From Acholeplasmataceae bacterium (GTDB lineage Bacteria > Bacillota_I > Bacilli_A > Acholeplasmatales > Acholeplasmataceae), in NCBI GenBank assembly GCA_030656435.1, contig JAUSOA010000097.1, positions 1-5,541 on the forward strand: a DNA stretch of 5,541 nt. The letters are read 5' to 3'. The notes beneath the pieces were generated by a model. It saw nothing but the letters and a program-made list of their open reading frames with translations. It had not been told where the DNA came from and ran no database searches. A program made the position numbers and the translations under genes. Below are positions 1-5,541 of the stretch, piece after piece (positions within the stretch are counted from its first letter, which is position 1; each line of letters opens with the position of its first letter).

Positions 1-3000
1 AAGAAAATGGTGGTTCTATTGTCACTGATCTCAATCAAGGCTATAATTGCGCAGTTGTAGCACCTACTGCTCCAACTAAACTAGTTAACACATTTGGTGG
101 ATGGTATAGTGAGGTCGCATTAACAACTGCTTACACATTCACAACTATGCCAGCCAATAATATTACACTCTATGCGAAATGGACAGTGAATAACTATACA
201 ATCACCTTTGAAGAAAATGGTGGAACTGAAGTGCCAGATATTACTCAGGCTTATTTAAGTACTGTTACAGCACCAACAGCTCCAACTAAGCTTGGGTACA
301 CATTTGTAACATGGTATTCAGATGCTTCACTAATTACTCCATATACATTCACTACAATGCCAGCCAATAATATTACACTCTATGCAAAATGGGATTATAA
401 AGAATATGCTATCAATTATGTCAGTGCAATGGGAGATATTCCTTCAACAATGATTAAAGCATATAGCCCAATTGTATTGGTTCCTAACCCTGCTAGCCCT
501 GGCTATAATTTTGAAGGCTGGTATAATGATGCCTTATTTATAGAACCTTTCATATTGACAGTCATGCCAGAAGAAAATATTACAATTTATGCAAAATGGA
601 GTGCAACCAACTTTACTATCAGTTACGAAACCAATGGTGGTTCCTTAATTGATCAAATAATTGTTCCATATAATCAAGCAATTCCTGATCATGGTACACC
701 AGTTAAGGAAGGTTTTGTCTTCGTAGGCTGGTTCTCTGATCAATCATTAACAACTCCATTTGTTACAACAGTCATGCCATTAGGCAATCTAACACTCTAT
801 GCGAAATGGATTATTGATGATGGTTATGACATGATTTCGACAATCCTTGCTCAAAATCCAGTAAACGTAAAGGTTAAGGGTGTTGTTTATTTCAAATTCC
901 CAAATCCAATGAACCCAGGATTCTATCTATATGATGGAACAGGATTCATATTTGTGCTTGCTCCAAGTACAGGATTATCAGTCGGTGATGGAGTTGAACT
1001 CGAAGGTAATTTTGGCTATTTCGAGTTTGTTCCTCAAATTACCAATGTGACTAATTTGATTGAAAACACAAGCTTTACTGTTTTACCTGAAGGCATTGAA
1101 ATGAGCTTAGCTGAACTCAGTCAAAGTTCACCTGATAATAAATATTTATTTGGACAACCAATTATCACGAGCGGTATTTTACAAGCTAATATGGGCAGAT
1201 ACTTCTTATCTGTTGCGGGAAGTGAATCTGCTGTAGCAATCAATTATAAATCAGTTGATCCAATGAATGACCCATTCGCTTCAAAGATTGGTTCAAAGAT
1301 TACGTTACGTGCAATCATTCACGGTGTCGATCCAATGATGGAAATATGGCATATTCTATATGATCCAACATCAGCCATTGAAGAAGTCGTCTTAACAGAC
1401 CAACAAAAGGTTGATGAACTCATTCAATTTGGTATCAATCAACTTGACGGAAAAGAATTCTACAGTACTCAAACTCTTGAATTACCTTCAGAAGAGCCAA
1501 CCTATGGTGCTATATTACACTTTGAAACCATCGGTGTAAATGCTTCGTATTTTAATGTTTTTACGGGCAAGTTTATAGAAACTGATATTCAAAAAGAAAT
1601 TATTATTCGAATCACAGTCACAATAAATTTAGTTACAGAGACTGTGGATGTAACCATCATTTTATTACCAACAGAAATACTTTCAATAGCTGAGTTTTTA
1701 TTGCTCCAAGATATGGATTATGCGTTAGTCACTGGTATTGTAATCTTCTCATTTGAAGAAATTGAATTATTGATCATTGCAGATGAAGATGGAAACATAT
1801 TACCTGTTCAATCTGATGGAATTGCATTCTATGGAGACCGCATTATTGTACATGGATACTTCTATTTAATGGAAGGAATAGTTCTCATGTCAGGTGCGGA
1901 AAATACTGTTGTAGAAGTCATTGAAGAAAATGTTCCAAATCCAATTACTCCTATCTCTTTAACTATCAGTCAATTCAATGACCTAGATGCCAATAACCCT
2001 CTTTATTGGGCGAAATACATGGAAGTTTCGGGTGAACTCGTCTATGATGAAATGAGCCATCAATTCTACTTAGATGATGGTGAAGAGACACTTAACATAA
2101 TGATATTTGATTACTCTATTCATGATATGCTATCTCCATTCATTGGCTTTGATGTTGTACTTAGAGGAATTACCTTACCACAATTTGACGGTGAGCCAAT
2201 ATTAATGTTTATATTTAGTGGTCAACCAGAGGATATCAGTTTTAATTATACAGATCAAGAATTGGCAGACCTATTAGCATTAATGTTACAAGGTTATCTT
2301 GAAAGCATGACATTCTATCCTGGACAAATCGTTGATCTTCCTTTAGAGCATCCAATCATCAATCTTTTGGTTGTTTATTCAGTAGCTCTAGAGGACGAAC
2401 ACTTATTTGATATCCTAACCTATACAATCAGTTCAATGATAGAAGAAGAATTGTGGATAAGCATATTTGCTACCATCACGATTAATGATGCTACTGCAAT
2501 TTCAGACATAGAATTGCATGTTGTACCTATTGAATATCTCACTATAGCAGAATTCCTTTTACTAACAAATGAAGATATGCATTATGTCAAAGGAGTTATC
2601 GTTTTGATTATTGAAGACCAAATGATTATGATTGCTGATGAAACTGGTGTATTATTATCGGTATCTATAAATCCAGATATTCAGTTGGGTGATTTAGTCA
2701 TTCTCTATGGTGGAAAAATGACAACACCTGATGGAATGATTATATTAGCAAACAATCCAGCCAACACCGTTGAAGCAATCCTTGCTACAGGTCAGGAACA
2801 TCCACTTACACCAACTCCAGTGACTATTGTGGACTTCCTAGACATAGATTATTTAGATCCACAGTATTATTTAAAGTACTATCAATTAGAAGGACTACTT
2901 GTCAAGGAACCTATGTCTGGAATGTTTATGATTACAGAAGGAGATTTATATGTTCCTATATTTGCAGTAACTCCAGAAGCTATCTCGGCTCTAGAAGTAT

Positions 3001-5541
3001 TTAAAGGACAAGAAGTTAAGATATCAGGTTTATCTCTAGTGGTTTCAGATGGTGGAGGGAACTTAATACTCGTCTTCATTAACTATCCAGGGGAATTAAG
3101 CATCCGCTATAATGATGAAGAGTTGGTGGCTCATGTTGCAACTTTATTAAGTTCATATTATGACAACACCATATTAAGACCAGGAGCAATTCATAAGCTT
3201 CCCACAACCTATAAGCCTTTCCAAGTTAGCATTTCATATGAAATTATAGGCCCAAATGCAGCACTATATAATCTAAGCACAGGACTTATTTCTGATACCA
3301 TCACAGAGATTACTTTAATTGGTATAAGAGCAACCATCACGAAAGGTATTGAAGTAGAAGTTGTTGAATTTGATTTAATCGTTGAACCAATAGAAACATC
3401 TACAGTTGCTGAATTTTATGCGGGTGATTTCGATGAACTATATGTAATTAGAGCCATTGTTGTTATGTCACAAATGTTTGATGGACCAATCATACTTGCT
3501 GACAGCACAGGTCACATGTTCGTTGTTAAATATTTCGATGTTAAAGTTGGCGATGAAGTCATCATTCAAGGATATAAGAGAGACCATGAAGGAATCACCT
3601 TAATTTGGGATGAAGAAACAACGATTCTACTCGAAATCGTATCCGAAAACATTCCAAATCCAATGACACTTCACCCATATACAATAGCAGGAATCAATGC
3701 TATTGATATGACAGATCCATCAAATTGGGGACTATATGTAGAAATTTCAGGCTATGTAACTATTTACGAAGACTCATTCTTCCCACTGCTTACAGAGTTT
3801 ATTGATGGTGGAGAGTTTATCGCTTTCAATCCTATGTATTTATTCATGGATGGTGGATCTCAGGTTATGATGCATAACCCACTTGAATCCATTTATATGT
3901 ATGCTGGCTATCAAGTAGTCATCAGAGGATTCTTGTTCCCAACATTTGATGATGAAGATCCATATGCTCCAGATCGATTAATCATGGTAACTAGTCCTTA
4001 TGAATTTGAACTTGCATATGAAACAGACCAAGATAAGATTGATGCATTAATAGAATTTGGAACTTATATGCTTGACAACAACATATTTAGACCAGGTGAG
4101 GTATTGATGCTGCCTGAATATATTCCACTACTAGGAATTAGTATTACTTGGGAGTTCGTCGGTGCGAACGGTTATGCCATTGATTTAGCAACAATGACCC
4201 TTTTAGATGTAGAAAATAATGAGCTTCTTGAATTTGAAGCAACCATAACTATTGGTGAATTAACTGTTACTCACATATTTGTTTTTAACCTACAACCCTA
4301 TCCAATCATTATGATTGAAGACTTTTATGGATTACAGGAATGGGAATTTGGAAAGCTGCAAGTTATAGTTACAGAAATTATTGATTATTATGGAGTTGTT
4401 TTTGGAGAACTGGGTAGCAATTTATATTTATTTGGATATGGATTTCAAGGATTAAGTGTTGGTGATGAAGTGATTTTGTTTGGTAGAAAAGTGTCATATG
4501 ATGGCTTTGTAAAGATAAGTGGTTATTCAGATGATGCATATTTTATACTACTAGACACAGCGGTTAATAATCCATTAATTGAAAGAGAAACAACACTTGA
4601 AGAACTTGCAACAAGTGATACTGAATCAATGAATCTTCTTTATTACCATAAGGTTCAAGGACATCTTATTTATGATGATTACATGATGGAATACTATTTA
4701 ACGGATGGACTCAATACTATTATGCTTTTTACAGCAAACCAAGATGTATTTTATGAACTTGGAGGCTTTATCAATAAGGATGTAGAGATTAAACTATTCA
4801 ATTATGAATTTTACTACACAAGAATCGGGCCTAAATGGACAGGCTTAGTTGTCGAAGGTGTAGATATCATTCAAGAAATTATATTTTCAGATGCACAAAT
4901 TCTTGAAATCATGATGAACTATATGAAAAATGAAATGAATCGGTTCTATAAAGATAATTTAACCTATGCATTTTCATTGACTCATCCTATTTATGGAGGA
5001 ACCTATAGTTTAGAAATTGATGTTTTAGATGCTGCTTTGGCAACTTTATTAGAAAATCAAATTACATTTGCATCTTCGATAGAAGATTATATGGTAACAG
5101 TGCATATTACTGCAACCTATAACAGCCTTGATTTAGTCGGAGAATATGACTTAAATGTTATTGCTTATGATGATCCAATGAGCACATACAATCCTGGCTC
5201 TATGGGTATAATCCCAACTATAGATGATACAGTACCTATTGGAACTTTTGGTGGGTTCAGAGTGACTCAAGTAGACCGCCAGCTAGATTGGTTCGGAGGA
5301 GCAAGTATGGTTGTTGATCTTGATTTCCCATACCCACATGAAGTTGGTGCTAATTATTATACACTTCAGTACTATGATTTCATCACTGAGTCTTGGAAGA
5401 ATCTAACTATTTATGGAGATCCTCTCGTATCATATTGGAACAACTTCAGCTTAAAACTTACTGAAGGTATGACACTTCGATTAATTACAGACACTGGTTT
5501 GGTATCCAATAGTGATTCCTTTGCAGCAACTTATATTGATA
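1..5541 (+). CDS. Giant multidomain surface/secreted repeat protein, partial at both ends
   Basis: One uninterrupted frame (first complete codon at nt 3) encodes 1846 residues, with no start or stop codon inside the window. Domains in order: four InlB B-type repeats (residues 1-269), five tandem composite units of about 290 residues (270-1722), each looking like two OB-fold-like barrels plus an Ig-like sandwich, and the start of another beta-rich module (1723-1846). The protein is acidic, poor in Lys and Arg, and has one cysteine (residue 16), as is common for extracellular proteins of Gram-positive bacteria and mollicutes. B-type repeats are known from secreted and cell-wall proteins such as listerial internalins, so a surface adhesin or binding role is inferred. 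No catalytic motif is visible. Signal peptide, anchor and any enzymatic domain would be outside the window. Internal ATG codons are frequent but none has a reason to be the start. The coding call is near certain; the function is not known. Confidence 0.96.
3..809 (+). repeat. Array of four InlB B-type (Listeria-Bacteroides, Flg_new) protein repeats
   Basis: Four tandem copies end at nt 182, 392, 599 and 809 (residues 60, 130, 199, 269), so the period is 69-70 residues; copy 1 lacks its first strand because of the window edge. The family pattern is plain: YTITFEENGG-type opening strand, a proline-rich middle (APTAPTK), a G-x-W-Y/F-S/N-D core, then TxMPxxNITLYAKW. All four copies keep the closing YAKW. 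Copy 3 has lost the ENGG turn (it reads VSAMGDIP), and copy 2 has T instead of G before its core WY. In known proteins these are small beta-grasp-like modules that act as stalks or contact host or polysaccharide surfaces. Here they precede the larger composite units, so a spacer or adhesive role is likely. Confidence 0.92.
147..385 (+). repeat. Near-perfect direct DNA repeat between B-repeats 1 and 2
   Basis: A 29-base segment at 147-175 recurs identically at 357-385, exactly 210 bases (70 codons) apart. The match continues through AAATGG after a single G/A difference. It encodes MPANNITLYAKW. A shorter 18-base stretch ending copy 1 (165-182) also recurs at the end of copy 4 (792-809). The rest of the repeats differ much more, so identity is concentrated in the 3' end of each unit. 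Confidence 0.85.
810..1676 (+). repeat. Composite unit A (residues 270-558): OB-like, OB-like, Ig-like
   Basis: First of five tandem units. The first barrel module (nt 810-1097) opens with VNVKVKGVVYF, has YDGTG where the middle units have AD-x-x-G, and carries the GLSVGDGVELEG strand. The second (1098-1367) starts EMSLAEL and has the PIITSG strand and IGSKITLRA. The third module (1368-1676) starts with a helix (QQKVDELIQFG), then FYSTQTLELP, a strand with the G-V-N-A turn (residues 511-514), and a final pair of strands ending in LLPTE. The V-x-G ... D-x-x-G ... GD-x-V-x-x-G pattern resembles OB-fold modules of YhcR-type extracellular nucleases. The third module resembles atypical bacterial Ig-like domains. 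Both fold calls are by eye; the repeat relationship to units B-E is stronger. Confidence 0.75.
1677..2534 (+). repeat. Composite unit B (residues 559-844): OB-like, OB-like, Ig-like
   Basis: Second unit, 286 residues. It opens with ILSIAEFLLL, nearly the same as the opening of unit C, followed by ALVTGIVIF and IIADEDGN (A-D-E-D-G at residues 593-597), then YGDRIIVHG. A linker ENVPNP (nt 1926-1943) leads to the second barrel (1953-2228), which starts SLTISQF and has YWAKYMEVSGELVYD, FYLDDG and FDVVLRG. The third module (2229-2534) has the helix TDQELADLLALML, then FYPGQIVDLP and the closing strands IFATITI ... IELHVVPIE. It lacks the G-x-N turn seen in A, C and D. It keeps the Y/F-x-x-G-x-x-x-x-LP element that marks this module. 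Role inferred as a structural or ligand-binding segment. Confidence 0.78.
2535..3395 (+). repeat. Composite unit C (residues 845-1131): OB-like, OB-like, Ig-like
   Basis: Third unit, 287 residues. It opens YLTIAEFLLL, then VKGVIVLI, MIADETGV (A-D-E-T-G at 878-882) and LGDLVILYG. The second barrel (nt 2820-3089) starts VTIVDFLDI and has YYQLEGLLV, MFMITEG and FKGQEVKISG. The third module (3090-3395) carries the helix NDEELVAHVATLL, then LRPGAIHKLP, SYEIIGPNA (G-P-N at 1083-1085) and IRATIT with closing VEFDLIVEPIE. All landmarks of the unit are present, which makes this copy the best single query for a profile search. Confidence 0.78.
3396..4304 (+). repeat. Composite unit D (residues 1132-1434): longest copy, insertion in second OB-like module
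   Basis: Fourth unit, 303 residues against 286-289 in the others. It opens TSTVAEF, followed by IRAIVVM, ILADSTGH (A-D-S-T-G at 1166-1170) and VGDEVIIQG. A linker ENIPNP (nt 3645-3662) matches that of unit B. The second barrel (3675-3998) starts YTIAGIN, has YVEISGYVTIY and YQVVIRG, and holds extra residues around FIDGGEFIAFNPMY and FMDGGSQVMM that the other copies lack. The third module (4-residue-perfect landmarks, nt 3999-4304) has helix QDKIDALIEFG, FRPGEVLMLP, ITWEFVGANG (G-A-N at 1387-1389), and FEATITIG. It matches the usual sandwich pattern of atypical bacterial Ig-like domains best of the five. Confidence 0.77.
4305..5168 (+). repeat. Composite unit E (residues 1435-1722): most diverged copy
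   Basis: Fifth and last unit, 288 residues. It opens IIMIEDF, then KLQVIVTEI, VFGELGSN in place of AD-x-x-G, and LSVGDEVILFG. The second barrel (nt 4587-4859) starts ETTLEELATSD and has YYHKVQGHLIYD, YYLTDG and NKDVEIKL. The third module (4860-5168) keeps the leading helix (SDAQILEIMMNYMK) and the final VHITATY ... YDLNVIAYD strands. It has lost the P-G-x-x-x-x-LP element (it reads FYKDNLTYAF) and the G-x-N turn. Length and module order still match units A-D, so it is counted as a true copy. Confidence 0.7.
5169..5541 (+). other. Beta-rich terminal segment, possibly fibronectin III-like, cut by window end
   Basis: Residues 1723-1846 do not align with the composite units: after the last Ig-like module a linker rich in D, P, T and G (DDPMSTYNPG, IPTIDDTVPIG) leads to alternating strands with conserved-looking aromatic positions (QLDWFGG, VDLDFPYP, NYYTLQYY, ESWKNLTIYG, FSLKLTEGMTLRLITDTG). 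The YTLQYYD ... SWKNL pair is like the C and C' strands of fibronectin III modules, but the match is weak and by eye. It may be a partial domain of another beta-sandwich family. The sequence runs off the window before it ends. Confidence 0.4.

Noticed and set aside
1..809. Regularly spaced identical DNA segments as a possible CRISPR array
   Set aside because: The 210-base spacing is an exact multiple of three, the repeats are in frame, and they encode InlB B-type protein repeats.
810..812. Possible gene boundary at the switch from B-repeats to composite units
   Set aside because: The frame runs straight through with no stop codon, no ribosome binding site and no gap, so this is a domain boundary within one protein.
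2882..3079. 65-codon open frame on the minus strand
   Set aside because: It lies wholly inside unit C, antisense to conserved repeat sequence. Its translation has no recognisable domain and the plus-strand frame is continuous and shows clear protein repeats, so it is a shadow.
5169..5541. C-terminal anchor or sorting signal (LPxTG, S-layer repeat, transmembrane helix)
   Set aside because: No LPxTG-like motif, hydrophobic helix or positively charged tail is seen, and the frame is still open at the window end.

Overview
The whole window is the interior of one very large protein-coding gene on the + strand. Reading frame 3 (first full codon at nt 3, last at nt 5538-5540) has no stop codon and gives 1846 residues. 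Neither the start nor the stop codon is present, and I see no second gene, RNA gene, promoter or terminator. The sequence is AT-rich. All 19 tryptophans are TGG and no in-frame TGA occurs, so a TGA=Trp code is not supported. Composition and architecture suggest a low-GC Gram-positive or a standard-code relative of the Mollicutes (for example an Acholeplasma- or Izemoplasma-like lineage), but this placement is inference.

Layout by residue (residue n starts at nt 3n). Residues 1-269 are four InlB B-type (Listeria-Bacteroides, Flg_new) repeats of about 60-70 residues, the first cut by the window edge. Residues 270-1722 are five tandem copies of a composite unit of 289, 286, 287, 303 and 288 residues. 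Each copy reads as two successive small beta-barrel, OB-fold-like modules followed by a short helix and an Ig-like beta-sandwich. Residues 1723-1846 begin a different beta-rich module, possibly fibronectin III-like, that runs off the right edge.

The protein is acidic, rich in beta strands, has a single cysteine, and shows no catalytic motif in this part. It is best read as the stalk or binding region of a giant secreted or surface-attached protein. The main point of interest is the five-fold OB/OB/Ig super-repeat, an arrangement I do not recognise as a described family. The secretion signal, the anchor and any enzymatic domain would lie outside the window.
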